Assembly: GCF_012033695.1 (NCBI RefSeq)
Contig: NZ_JAAVJI010000002.1
Location: forward strand, 496,001 to 560,000
DNA from: Pseudomonas quercus
Lineage (GTDB): Bacteria > Pseudomonadota > Gammaproteobacteria > Pseudomonadales > Pseudomonadaceae
DNA: 64,000 bases
Reading direction: 5' to 3'
Position numbers and translations under genes: made by a program. Within the stretch, counting starts at the first letter, position 1; every line of letters begins with the position of its first letter. The notes under the pieces were generated by a model. The model saw only the letters and a list, made by a program, of their open reading frames with translations. It had not been told where the DNA came from and did not search any database. Positions 55,731 to 64,000 of the stretch are shown here, in pieces.

Positions 55731-58577
55731 ATGGACAAGACTTACCAGCCGCACGCCATCGAAACGTCCTGGTACCAGACCTGGGAAGCGCAGAACTATT
55801 TCGCGCCCCAGGGCTCTGGTGACCCGTACACCATCATGATCCCGCCGCCGAACGTGACCGGCAGCCTGCACATGGGCCATGGCTTCAACAACGCCATCAT
55901 GGATGCCCTGATCCGCTTCCGCCGCATGCAGGGCCGCAACACGCTATGGCAGCCTGGTACCGACCACGCCGGTATCGCCACCCAGATGTTGGTAGAGCGC
56001 CAGCTCGAAGCCAAGGGCCAGAGCCGTCACGACCTGGGCCGCGAGGCCTTCCTGGATAAAATCTGGGAATGGAAGCACGAGTCCGGCGGCAACATCAGCC
56101 GCCAGATCCGCCGCCTCGGCTCGTCGGTAGACTGGACCCGCGAGCGCTTCACCATGGATGACGGCCTGTCCGAGGCGGTCAAGGAAGCCTTCGTGCGCCT
56201 GCATGAAGACGGCCTGATCTACCGTGGCAAGCGCCTGGTGAACTGGGACACCAAACTGCACACCGCTATTTCCGACCTGGAAGTGGAAAGCCACGACGAG
56301 AAAGGCTCCCTCTGGAACCTGCGCTACCCCTTGGCCGACGGCGCTACCACAGCAGAAGGCAACGCCTTCCTCGTAGTCGCCACAACACGCCCCGAAACCA
56401 TGCTGGGCGACGTGGCCGTAGCCGTTAACCCCAATGACGAGCGCTATCAGGCCCTGATCGGCAAGTTCGTGGACCTGCCCCTGGTAGGCCGCCGCATTCC
56501 GATCATCGCAGACGACTACTGCGACCCCGAATTCGGCACTGGCTGCGTGAAAATCACCACCGCCCACGACTTCAACGACTATGAAGTGGGCAAGCGCCAC
56601 AACCTGCCGCTGCTCAATATCTTCGACAAGCATGCCCGGGTGCTCCCGGCCGTGCAGGCGTTCAACCTGGACGGCTCGGTGAATGAGCACATCGACACTG
56701 CCCTGCCCGCGGCCTACGCAGGCCTGGACCGGTTCGAAGCACGCAAGCGCATCGTGGCGGACTTCGACGCGGACGGCCTGCTGGTCGGCATCAACGACCA
56801 TGCCCTGAAGGTGCCCAAGGGCGACCGCTCCGGCACCGTGATCGAGCCCTGGCTTACGGACCAATGGTACGTGTCCACCAAGCCATTGGCCGAGCCAGCC
56901 ATCGAAGCAGTGGAAAACGGCAGCATTCAGTTCGTGCCCAAGCAGTACGAGAACATGTATTTCTCATGGATGCGGGACATCCAGGATTGGTGCATCAGCC
57001 GTCAATTGTGGTGGGGCCATCGGGTACCGGCTTGGTACGACGAAAGCGGCCAGGTGTATGTAGGCCGTAGCGAAGCCGACGTGCGCGCCAAGCATGGGTT
57101 GGGTGCCGAGGTGAAGCTGGAGCAGGACACCGACGTACTGGACACCTGGTTCAGCTCCGGCCTGTGGACGTTCTCCACCTTGGGCTGGCCGGAACAGACC
57201 GAGTTCCTGAAAACCTTCCACCCCACGGACGTGCTGGTCACCGGCTTCGACATCATCTTCTTCTGGGTCGCCCGGATGATCATGCTTACGATGCACCTGG
57301 TGAAAAACCCCGACGGCACACCACAGGTCCCGTTCAAGACGGTCTACGTGCACGGCCTGGTGCGTGATGGCCAGGGCCAGAAGATGTCCAAGTCCAAGGG
57401 CAACGTGCTGGACCCACTGGACATCGTCGACGGCATTACGCTGGATGCGCTGCTGGACAAACGCACCAGTGGCCTGATGCAGCCTAAGCTGGCCGACAAG
57501 ATCGCCAAGCAGACCCGCGCCGAATTCCCCGAGGGTATCGACAGTTACGGCACTGACGCCCTGCGCTTCACGTTCTGCTCCCTGGCATCCACGGGCCGCG
57601 ACATCAAGTTCGACATGGGCCGTGTGGAAGGCTACCGCAACTTCTGCAACAAGATCTGGAACGCAGCCCGCTACGTGCTGGACAAAGGCGAGGACTGCGG
57701 CCAGAACGGCGAAGCCTTCGAACTGTCACTGGCCGACCGCTGGATCATCTCGCAGCTGCAGCGTACCGAAGCCGAAGTGACCCGCCAGCTGGACCAGTTC
57801 CGTTTCGACCTGGCCGCCCAGGCCCTGTACGAGTTCATCTGGAACCAGTACTGCGACTGGTACCTGGAACTGTCCAAACCCGTGCTTTGGGACGACACGG
57901 CGCCAGTCGAACGTCAGCGCGGCACGCGCCGCACGCTGGTGCGGGTACTGGAAGTGGCGTTGCGCCTGGCGCACCCGTTCATGCCGTTCATTACCGAAGA
58001 GATCTGGCAGCGCCTGGCGCCGCTGGCGGGTATCGAAGGCAAGACCATCATGCTGCAGCCCTGGCCTGTGGCCAACGACAGCCGCATTGATGAAGCCGCC
58101 GAGCGGGACATCGAGTGGGTCAAGGAGCTGATGCTGGGTGTGCGCAACATCCGTGGCGAAATGAACATCGGCCCCGGCAAGCCATTGCACCTGTACCTGA
58201 AGAACGCGAGCGAAGACGACCGGCGCCGCCTTGAGGAAAACCAGCACCTGCTGCGCAAGCTGGCCAAGATCGAAGCCTTTACGGTATTGGCCGCTTCCGA
58301 CGAAGCCCCGCTGAGCGCCACTGCGCTGGTGGGCGAACTGGAAGTGCTCGTGCCCATGGCCGGCTTGATCGACAAGGACGCTGAGTTGGCCCGCCTGAAC
58401 AAGGAAATCGGCCGCCTGCAAGGGGAAGTGGACCGTGTGGGCGGCAAGCTGTCCAATGCGGCCTTCGTAGACAAAGCGCCCCCTGCCGTGATCGACAAGG
58501 AACGCGCCAAGCTCGCCGAAGCCGAGCAAGCCCTGGCCAAACTGGCCGAACAGCACGCCCGTATCAGCGCGCTTTAA
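55731..58577 (+). CDS. valS: Valyl-tRNA synthetase
   Basis: A 948-residue class I synthetase: [15 protein letters not shown] carries the HIGH-type motif (HMGH), and [16 protein letters not shown] the KMSKS loop. The editing domain ([16 protein letters not shown]) is intact, and the C-terminal coiled coil ([15 protein letters not shown]) is present. ATG at 55731 fits the usual N-terminus [11 protein letters not shown]. Confidence 0.97.
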   Translation: MDKTYQPHAIETSWYQTWEAQNYFAPQGSGDPYTIMIPPPNVTGSLHMGHGFNNAIMDALIRFRRMQGRNTLWQPGTDHAGIATQMLVERQLEAKGQSRHDLGREAFLDKIWEWKHESGGNISRQIRRLGSSVDWTRERFTMDDGLSEAVKEAFVRLHEDGLIYRGKRLVNWDTKLHTAISDLEVESHDEKGSLWNLRYPLADGATTAEGNAFLVVATTRPETMLGDVAVAVNPNDERYQALIGKFVDLPLVGRRIPIIADDYCDPEFGTGCVKITTAHDFNDYEVGKRHNLPLLNIFDKHARVLPAVQAFNLDGSVNEHIDTALPAAYAGLDRFEARKRIVADFDADGLLVGINDHALKVPKGDRSGTVIEPWLTDQWYVSTKPLAEPAIEAVENGSIQFVPKQYENMYFSWMRDIQDWCISRQLWWGHRVPAWYDESGQVYVGRSEADVRAKHGLGAEVKLEQDTDVLDTWFSSGLWTFSTLGWPEQTEFLKTFHPTDVLVTGFDIIFFWVARMIMLTMHLVKNPDGTPQVPFKTVYVHGLVRDGQGQKMSKSKGNVLDPLDIVDGITLDALLDKRTSGLMQPKLADKIAKQTRAEFPEGIDSYGTDALRFTFCSLASTGRDIKFDMGRVEGYRNFCNKIWNAARYVLDKGEDCGQNGEAFELSLADRWIISQLQRTEAEVTRQLDQFRFDLAAQALYEFIWNQYCDWYLELSKPVLWDDTAPVERQRGTRRTLVRVLEVALRLAHPFMPFITEEIWQRLAPLAGIEGKTIMLQPWPVANDSRIDEAAERDIEWVKELMLGVRNIRGEMNIGPGKPLHLYLKNASEDDRRRLEENQHLLRKLAKIEAFTVLAASDEAPLSATALVGELEVLVPMAGLIDKDAELARLNKEIGRLQGEVDRVGGKLSNAAFVDKAPPAVIDKERAKLAEAEQALAKLAEQHARISAL

Positions 58578-58586
58578 CGCCACCCT

Positions 58587-58640
58587 CGCGGCTGGCCGTT
58601 GCTCCAGGTTCCGGAGTGGCGCCAGCCGCGTTCCTTTTTC
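58587..58640 (+). terminator. Terminator of valS
   Basis: CGCGGCTGGC and GCCAGCCGCG form a perfect ten-pair stem with a 24-base loop, followed by TTCCTTTTTC. It lies ten bases past the valS stop and just before rlmF. Confidence 0.75.
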
Positions 58641-58653
58641 TGTGGCCCTATTG

Positions 58654-59574
58654 ATGAAACCGACCTTGCACCCCCGTAACCGCCACCAAGGCCGTTACGA
58701 CTTTCCCAAGTTGATCCAGGGTACCCCTGAACTCGGCGATTACGTCATTCTCAACCCCTATGGCAAGGAAAGCATCGACTTTGCCAACCCAGCGGCTGTA
58801 CGCGTGTTCAACCGTGCTTTGCTCAAGGCGTTGTACGGGATCAAGTTCTGGGACATTCCCGAGGGCTACCTGTGCCCGCCTGTGCCAGGCCGTGGGGACT
58901 ACGTTCACGGCGTAGCCGATCTGCTCGCCGAAGACCACGGTGGTACACCTCCCACAGGTGCCCAGGTGCGTGTGCTGGACATCGGCACCGGCGCCAATTG
59001 CATCTACCCATTGCTAGGCCACCTGGATTACCGCTGGCGCTTCGCAGGGTCCGACATTGACCCGGTGGCCGTGGCATCCGCCCAGACTATTGCCAAGGCC
59101 AACGGGCTGGGCAAAGCGATCGAGGTGCGCCTGCAAACACAGCCAAGGCACGTACTGGAAGGCATTGTGCAACCTGGCGAGCGCTTTACGGCAACCTTGT
59201 GCAACCCGCCTTTCCATGCGTCCGCGCAGGAAGCGATCGCTGGCAGCCAACGAAAATGGCGCAACCTGGGCAAGGCCGACCCCGCTCGGCAGCTGCCTGT
59301 GCTCAATTTTGGCGGGCAACAAACCGAGCTGTGGTGCGAGGGCGGGGAGTTGAGCTTTGTAAGCCGCCTGATTGACGAGAGCACGGCGAAGGGGCCCTAC
59401 ATCGGCTGGTTTACCTGCCTAGTGTCCAAAGTGGGCAACCTGCCCCCTTTACAGGCGCGTATTGCCCGCGCAGGTGCCTTGGAAACACGGGTAGTTGCCA
59501 TGGGCCAAGGCCAGAAGCAAAGCCGTTTCCTGGCCTGGACCTTTCAAACGCGGGAACAGCGCACGGGCGCCTGA
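58654..59574 (+). CDS. rlmF: 23S rRNA (adenine-1618-N6)-methyltransferase
   Basis: About 306 residues. N-terminal [16 protein letters not shown] is diagnostic of RlmF; SAM-binding [15 protein letters not shown] and catalytic NPPF in [14 protein letters not shown] are present. It methylates A1618 of 23S rRNA. The start is either ATG 58654 or an in-frame GTG at 58642. Confidence 0.92.
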   Translation: MKPTLHPRNRHQGRYDFPKLIQGTPELGDYVILNPYGKESIDFANPAAVRVFNRALLKALYGIKFWDIPEGYLCPPVPGRGDYVHGVADLLAEDHGGTPPTGAQVRVLDIGTGANCIYPLLGHLDYRWRFAGSDIDPVAVASAQTIAKANGLGKAIEVRLQTQPRHVLEGIVQPGERFTATLCNPPFHASAQEAIAGSQRKWRNLGKADPARQLPVLNFGGQQTELWCEGGELSFVSRLIDESTAKGPYIGWFTCLVSKVGNLPPLQARIARAGALETRVVAMGQGQKQSRFLAWTFQTREQRTGA

Positions 59575-59583
59575 ACGCTGGCC

Positions 59584-59616
59584 AAAAAAAACCGCACCCT
59601 GAGGTGCGGTTTTTCA
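59584..59616. terminator. Bidirectional terminator between rlmF and hupN
   Basis: AAACCGCACC and GGTGCGGTTT form a stem with a CTGA loop, flanked by A on the left and T on the right. It can serve both convergent genes. Confidence 0.88.
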
Positions 59617-59627
59617 TAACGCTCAAC

Positions 59628-59909
59628 TTACTTGTTGATAGCGTCGGTCAGTACCTTGGCAGGCACGAACTTTACAACTTTCTTTGCAGCGATTTCGATA
59701 GCAGCACCGGTGGACGGGTTACGACCGGTACGTGCAGGACGCTCGGAAACCTTCAGCTTGCCAATACCTGGCAGGGTGATTTCGCTGCCGTTTTCCAGCT
59801 GGTCGGCAACGATCTGGCCCAGTTGCTCCAGCGCGTTCTTGGCCATGGCCTTCGGCGCGTCTACAGCTTCGGCGATGTCAGCGATCAGTTGGTCTTTGGT
59901 AAGTGCCAT
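59628..59909 (-). CDS. hupN: HU-family nucleoid protein
   Basis: A 93-residue histone-like protein of the HU/IHF family: MALTKDQLIADIAEAVD at the start, the DNA-binding arm GRNPSTGAAIEIAAKKVVKF near the end. The ATG at 59909 is preceded by AAGGAA; longer in-frame starts do not fit the family. P. putida has several HU genes, and this locus next to rlmF and ndpA matches hupN. Confidence 0.92.
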   Translation of the reverse strand: MALTKDQLIADIAEAVDAPKAMAKNALEQLGQIVADQLENGSEITLPGIGKLKVSERPARTGRNPSTGAAIEIAAKKVVKFVPAKVLTDAINK

Positions 59910-60319
59910 GTAGTGTTCCTTCCCTTTCAAATTCGTTTGGGTTGCCAGAGCATTGTCACCCGTCAAAACCGGCCCCCGCAGGGCCCGGCCTCTGGATACA
60001 GCCTCGCCAATCGGCAATGTAGATGCCCGCAGCGGTGTTTGGTTCGCGCTGAAGGAAGGCCGATAAAGCGGGCTAACGCCGGGGCCAGCGGGCCAGCCGT
60101 TGGCGTACCAGCGCAAGAGCCGGCAAAACTAGCACAGAGCCAGATAAATATCCGCCACCCCAGCAGTAAATATTCGTCTTTATTAAGGTTTTGGCTAAAA
60201 AACAGCCAAAAAAAGGGCAGGCTGCGGTCGGTTGTCGCGGTTGGCTCACCACGATACAGCCGTTCTGCCGCCCAGCAGTTACGGTACACTTGCTGCTTTC
60301 CGTAATTCCCGAGGCGCCC

Positions 60320-61327
60320 ATGCCGATCCGTCATTGCATTGTTCACCTGATCGACAAGAAGCCCGACGGCACCCCCGCCGTGCTCCATGCCCGCGACCGC
60401 GAGCTGGAGCCTTCCCAGGCGCTGGACGACATGCTGGCCGACCTGAATGAAAGCTATAACGCCAAGCAAGGCAAGGCATGGGGACTTTTTCATCCTGAGT
60501 CCGGCGCCTACCCCTTCAGCGGCTGGCTCAAGGCTTACCTTGAGCAAGAGCAGGATTTCACGGCCTTCAGCCGCGTCGCCGTCGAGCACCTGCAAAAGCT
60601 GATGGAGGAGTCCAACCTGTCGGCAGGGGGCCATGTGCTGTTCGCTCACTACAACCAGGGCATGACGGACTATCTGGCCATTGCGCTACTGCACCATAGC
60701 GATGGGGTGGCGGTGACCGCTGAGCTGGACGTTACGCCCTCTCGCCACCTGGACTTGGGCCAGCTACACCTGGCGGCACGGGTGAACCTGTCCGAGTGGC
60801 AGAACAACAAGCAGTCCAAGCAGTACATCTCGTTCATAAAGGGCAAGAACGGAAAGAAAGTTTCAGAGTACTTCCGTGATTTCATCGGCTGCCAGGAAGG
60901 CGTAGACGGCCCCGGTGAAACCCGCACGCTGCTCAAAGCCTTTAGTGACTACGTTGAAAGTGAAGACCTGCCCGAAGAAGCCGCTCGCGAGAAGACCAAG
61001 ACACTGGTGGACTATGCCACCAGCCAGAGCCGCAATGGGGAGCCTGTGGAACTGGAAGAATTGTCTGGCCTGATCGATGAAGACCGGCCACGGGCGTTCT
61101 ATGAACACATTCGCAACAAAGACTACGGCCTGTCGCCGGAAATCCCGGCCGATAAACGCACCCTCAACCAATTCCGCCGCTTCACAGGCCGCGCCGAGGG
61201 CCTGTCCATCAGCTTTGAAGCCCACTTGCTGGGCTCCAAGGTCGAGTATGACGAAGCAGCGGGTACGCTGATTATCAAGGGGCTGCCGACGCAGCTGACG
61301 GACCAGTTGAAGCGTAGGAAGGATTGA
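60320..61327 (+). CDS. ndpA: Nucleoid-associated protein YejK/NdpA
   Basis: A 335-residue protein of the 37-kDa nucleoid-associated family: [17 protein letters not shown] at the N-terminus, [21 protein letters not shown] in the middle. It is known to associate with the chromosome in enterics; the precise role is unclear. The ATG at 60320 gives the normal length; the frame extends upstream into non-conserved sequence. Divergent from hupN. Confidence 0.9.
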   Translation: MPIRHCIVHLIDKKPDGTPAVLHARDRELEPSQALDDMLADLNESYNAKQGKAWGLFHPESGAYPFSGWLKAYLEQEQDFTAFSRVAVEHLQKLMEESNLSAGGHVLFAHYNQGMTDYLAIALLHHSDGVAVTAELDVTPSRHLDLGQLHLAARVNLSEWQNNKQSKQYISFIKGKNGKKVSEYFRDFIGCQEGVDGPGETRTLLKAFSDYVESEDLPEEAAREKTKTLVDYATSQSRNGEPVELEELSGLIDEDRPRAFYEHIRNKDYGLSPEIPADKRTLNQFRRFTGRAEGLSISFEAHLLGSKVEYDEAAGTLIIKGLPTQLTDQLKRRKD

Positions 61328-61365
61328 GTTGGGGACGGGACCCACACTCCCCTTTTGCCATCCAT

Positions 61366-61398
61366 AAAAAAACCGCCGTAGGAGGGCGGTTTTTTGTG
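61366..61398 (+). terminator. Terminator of ndpA
   Basis: AAAACCGCC and GGCGGTTTT form a stem with a short loop, preceded by A and followed by T runs. It begins 39 bases past the ndpA stop. Confidence 0.88.
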
Positions 61399-61822
61399 GA
61401 GCGCGGCATCATTCGTTCGTTTAACGATGAAGCCTAGGCTTCGAAAAGCCCCATCAACAGCGCAAGTCTAAGCAGATGGAGCAGGCAGGACAAGCCCCTT
61501 GATAATTCAACATGTTAAGTACGTGCAACATTGCCCAGAGTATGTCACTGGCGTTGCAACGTAATACTTCCTCTTACAAATCCTTCCCCTACAGCCCCCT
61601 ATTGACGGTTACCATGCACGCGCTCAGCCAGTGATAAGGCATCGAGCGGTAGGTTGAACCGCACGGGATCTGGCCCTTTCGGCCCAGGGCGTAGGAACCC
61701 GGATCGGACTTGCGAAAGGTCCATCAACCAGCCGCCTCGAAAAGCCCTATCAACAATGGACTCAAGCGTATCAGCTCCGATCAGTACGTTAGAGGTCAGG
61801 CCTTCCTTGGAGGCTTGAAGAC
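61399..61822. other. Gene-poor region after ndpA with a short repeated segment
   Basis: Contains no confident gene. A minus-strand frame at 61599-61841 is listed separately. TCGAAAAGCCC-ATCAACA occurs near 61439 and again near 61736 with one mismatch, 297 bases apart, suggesting duplicated gene fragments. The left part (61480-61590) is AT-rich. Confidence 0.4.
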
Positions 61823-61841
61823 ATGAAACGCTTTTTTGCAA
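61599..61841 (-). CDS. Doubtful hypothetical protein, up to 80 residues
   Basis: The frame is open for 80 residues from a TTG codon that has no good ribosome site and lies inside the small gene on the other strand. The C-terminal part (SIVDRAFRGGWLMDLSQVRS, GFLRPGPKGPDPVRFNLPLD) has plausible protein composition. An internal ATG would give about 41 residues. Not recognised; it may be the end of a degraded gene. Confidence 0.25.
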   Translation of the reverse strand: MQKSVSCLQASKEGLTSNVLIGADTLESIVDRAFRGGWLMDLSQVRSGFLRPGPKGPDPVRFNLPLDALSLAERVHGNRQ

Positions 61842-61927
61842 AAGTGTGGACTGTACTGAGCGCCCTTGCCAGTTGCTATCGGCTATACCGTTGGTTTGAC
61901 TGGTTTAGGGATCACCACGAAGAGTAA
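61823..61927 (+). CDS. 34-residue small protein, probably membrane-associated
   Basis: A short gene starting MKRFFAKVWTVLSALAS and ending FDWFRDHHEE. GGAGG lies about ten bases before the ATG, and a strong terminator starts 15 bases after the stop. Apolar and aromatic residues 4-28 with a basic start and acidic end would suit a single membrane helix with the N-terminus inside, or an amphipathic helix. A free-standing small gene with its own ribosome site and terminator is likely expressed. Function not recognised. Confidence 0.55.
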   Translation: MKRFFAKVWTVLSALASCYRLYRWFDWFRDHHEE

Positions 61928-61941
61928 TTTTCAACGGTGAG

Positions 61942-61969
61942 CCCACCCCGGAAAGCCGGGGTGGGTTTT
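61942..61969 (+). terminator. Terminator of the 34-residue protein gene
   Basis: CCCACCCCGG and CCGGGGTGGG make a perfect ten-pair stem with an AAAG loop, followed by TTTTATT. Confidence 0.85.
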
Positions 61970-62022
61970 ATTCAATGAGCCTTGACCTGGCTCAAACACG
62001 CAAAACGAAAGCGTGTGATGCT

Positions 62023-62955
62023 TCACACCGCCTTGATCGCAAACCCCATCCGAGGGAAATGCACCTGCACCGTGCCAGCACGGTCATCTTCACGGCGCAC
62101 CACGATCTCTTCGTGGTCGGTGTAGACCAACTCACCCGCTACCCCGTCCACCCCATAATCGGTGGCCGAAACGACTACCTGATCACCCGCCTTGAAACCG
62201 CTGGGGTCCACGAAATCGATTTCCGGGAAGCCGGCCGGCGTAGCGGCCTTGGCTTTCTCCAAGGCTTCACCGCTGCTCAACTCCGTAGGTGTACCCTGGC
62301 CAAACGCCTGTACCCGCTTGAACCATGCCATTACGTTGGGGTAGCCCTCGATCAACGGCGAGGTCACCGGCGTGGCCAGCAGGAACCAGCAGATGTGCGC
62401 CAAGGAAAAATCGGCATGGCTAGGCACCCCGAACAGGAACTCCCCACCGGCGCTCAGCTGCTGTTCAACGCGGCCCATGATGACCGGCCACTGATGGCGG
62501 GCAATCTCGATCGGTAAACGGCTGGCCGCCCCGCCACTGAACAGCTTGGCACGGTCGGCCAGGAAGGCGTTGCGTTGCTCTTCGGTGAAGCGGGAAAAGC
62601 GCACCGCTGCCGACTCAGGCTGGAATACAAAGCTTACGGCATGCTGGAACACTACCGAGTCCACCCAGCCAGCGAAGGCCGCCACCACCGCTTCTTTACC
62701 GGCAGGGAATAGCGCGGGGGTGGGCTGTACCTTGTCCAACTGGCGGGCAATCAGGGCGGTATCGCAGTACACATCAGCCCCAATCTGCAGCACGGGAGTT
62801 TTGCGGTAGCCACCGGTCAGGGGCATGAGGTCTGGCTTGGGCATCATCGGCGGGATATTGACCGAGTGCCACGCCAAGCCTTTGAAGCCCAGCATCAGGC
62901 GAGCCTTCTCAGCGAAGGGCGAGGTAGGGTAGTGATGCAGGATCAGTGCGGTCAT
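62023..62955 (-). CDS. Glutathione S-transferase family protein
   Basis: A 310-residue protein. The N-terminal 80 residues form a thioredoxin-like GST domain (HHYPTSPFAEKARLMLGFKG, GGYRKTPVLQIGADVYCDT), followed by an all-helical GST C-domain. The last 80 or so residues (ASDYGVDGVAGELVYTDHEE-like, KAGDQVVVSATD) form an extra beta-rich extension, longer than classical GSTs of about 220 residues. Substrate unknown. Confidence 0.8.
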   Translation of the reverse strand: MTALILHHYPTSPFAEKARLMLGFKGLAWHSVNIPPMMPKPDLMPLTGGYRKTPVLQIGADVYCDTALIARQLDKVQPTPALFPAGKEAVVAAFAGWVDSVVFQHAVSFVFQPESAAVRFSRFTEEQRNAFLADRAKLFSGGAASRLPIEIARHQWPVIMGRVEQQLSAGGEFLFGVPSHADFSLAHICWFLLATPVTSPLIEGYPNVMAWFKRVQAFGQGTPTELSSGEALEKAKAATPAGFPEIDFVDPSGFKAGDQVVVSATDYGVDGVAGELVYTDHEEIVVRREDDRAGTVQVHFPRMGFAIKAV

Positions 62956-63035
62956 TGCAGCATCCAGGCGGGTGAGAGTATGCCCAGCTTAGCGGCGTCT
63001 GAAGGCCAAGCCTACCCATACCCGCCGATCCTTTG

Positions 63036-63323
63036 TTATTCACACCCGCTATGGTCGTTTTGCCAAGCCAGGGCCATGGCTTCCTTCACTTTTTTGGGCA
63101 GCCGTTTGATGGCGCGCTCGGTTCGCAAAGCCTCACCCTTCTCCAGGCAGGCCTGGATGTACACCAGCGCCACAGCCGGGCTGGAGCGGAAGAACCGCGC
63201 GCCCTTTCCACTCTGGTGGGCTGCAAAGCGACGGTGCGGGTCGTTACTGATGCCACAGTAAAGCGAACCGTTGGCCGCTCGCACCAGGTACACCGACCAA
63301 GGCGTTGCTGGGAGGTCAGTCAT
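63036..63323 (-). CDS. GIY-YIG nuclease-domain protein (UPF0213)
   Basis: A 95-residue single-domain protein: [20 protein letters not shown] carries the GIY-YIG-type strands (VYL...YCG), followed by the conserved arginine in [10 protein letters not shown] and the glutamate in [14 protein letters not shown]. Small members of this family are widespread and of unclear role. It overlaps the transporter gene by eight bases, so the two are co-transcribed. Confidence 0.88.
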   Translation of the reverse strand: MTDLPATPWSVYLVRAANGSLYCGISNDPHRRFAAHQSGKGARFFRSSPAVALVYIQACLEKGEALRTERAIKRLPKKVKEAMALAWQNDHSGCE

Positions 63324-64000
63324 TGATACGTTCGCTGCGCACGTTCACCAGGCGCGAACGCCCAGCACCCATGCCAGCCACTGTGGCGCCAATGCCGATT
63401 ACGGCAAATACCCAGCCCATGGCCGACCAGCCACCGGTCAGGTCATGCACGATACCTACGGCCAGCGGCCCCATGGACGCCAACGTATAGCCGAACCCCT
63501 GTGCCATACCCGAAAGGCCAGCCGCCGCATGTGCATCGGGTGAACGCAATACGATCAGCGTCAGTGCCACAGCGAATACACCGCCCTGCCCTAGCCCCAG
63601 TACAACGGCCCAACCCCACAGGCCACTCACTGGGGCGTACAGGCAGCCGAACAGGCCTACCAGGGTAAGCCCCATTACCACCAGGATGGCCATTCGCTGG
63701 TCATGGCTACGTGTGGCCAGCCATGGCGCACTGAGCGAACTGGCCAACTGCACAATAATAGAGCCTGATGTCACCAGCCCGGCGTCTTCAGCAGACAGCC
63801 CGCGATCGATCAGAATCGAGGGGAGCCAGCCGAACACAATATAGGCCAACGAGGACTGCAGCCCCATGAACAGCGTCACTTGCCAGGCCAACGGGTCGCG
63901 CAACAGGCCATGCACCTTGTAGATCGCCCGGCGAGCGTGGTGGCCCGTACGGGTTTGCGGCCACCAGGCCAGCGCAGCGATCAGGGCAGGCACCAGCCAG
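63316..64000 (-). CDS. MFS transporter of the CynX/NimT type, 3' part (5' end outside the window)
   Basis: The frame is open to the window edge, so about 228 C-terminal residues are seen. Six hydrophobic segments are visible ([101 protein letters not shown]), with [19 protein letters not shown] typical of the cyanate/nitroimidazole transporter branch. Substrate unknown. Confidence 0.82.
   Translation of the reverse strand, partial: WLVPALIAALAWWPQTRTGHHARRAIYKVHGLLRDPLAWQVTLFMGLQSSLAYIVFGWLPSILIDRGLSAEDAGLVTSGSIIVQLASSLSAPWLATRSHDQRMAILVVMGLTLVGLFGCLYAPVSGLWGWAVVLGLGQGGVFAVALTLIVLRSPDAHAAAGLSGMAQGFGYTLASMGPLAVGIVHDLTGGWSAMGWVFAVIGIGATVAGMGAGRSRLVNVRSERIND

Overview
The window is a stretch of chromosome from a Pseudomonas, most likely of the P. 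putida group. The coding sequences are GC-rich and densely packed. The neighbourhoods are those known from P. putida: cyoABCDE beside dsbB; zwf/eda with hexR; the gts glucose transporter with oprB, gtrS/gltR, glk and edd/gap; a heme-uptake sigma-receptor-heme oxygenase locus; a gcvH-gcvP-sdaA-gcvT cluster; and lptGF, pepA, holC, valS, rlmF, hupN and ndpA. No tRNA, rRNA, insertion sequence, prophage or CRISPR array was found. Assignments come from motifs and remembered family features; no database search was run.

Layout. (1) 1-5072: a partner-switching module (RsbR end, RsbS, RsbT, RsbT-PP2C fusion) running into two unusual hybrid histidine kinases. (2) 5093-8747: zinc-type HemB, cyclopropane synthase and an AlaA/AlaC-type aminotransferase on the minus strand. 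(3) 8859-14769: cytochrome bo3 oxidase operon and dsbB, with a RegA/PrrA-like palindrome in the leader. (4) 15008-17346: cheV behind a sigma-28 promoter, a decayed gene, and two small conserved genes. (5) 17397-34213: a block for glucose uptake and Entner-Doudoroff catabolism. Glucose enters through OprB and GtsABCD, is phosphorylated by Glk, oxidised by Zwf, and split by Edd and Eda, with Gap downstream. HexR and GtrS/GltR are the regulators. The pgl gene expected between zwf and eda is absent. (6) 34247-39325: Fur-box-preceded ECF sigma factor, TonB receptor with signalling domain, and heme oxygenase. The anti-sigma gene expected between sigma factor and receptor is missing; the space holds a 1.2 kb tandem array built from the 3' end of the sigma gene and a REP-like palindrome. 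(7) 39387-50760: DUF454 protein, chemoreceptor with sigma-28 promoter, TyrR/GcsR-type enhancer-binding protein, glycine cleavage and serine dehydratase genes behind a sigma-54 promoter with three candidate upstream sites, and a cold-shock protein. (8) 50865-64000: lptGF, pepA-holC-valS, rlmF, hupN, ndpA, a 34-residue small protein, a glutathione transferase, a GIY-YIG protein and a partial MFS transporter.

Most worth a second look: the composite array that replaced the anti-sigma gene, the zwf-eda junction without pgl, and the stressosome-like module in which RsbT-type ATPase domains occur in three consecutive genes, the last fused to a hybrid kinase.
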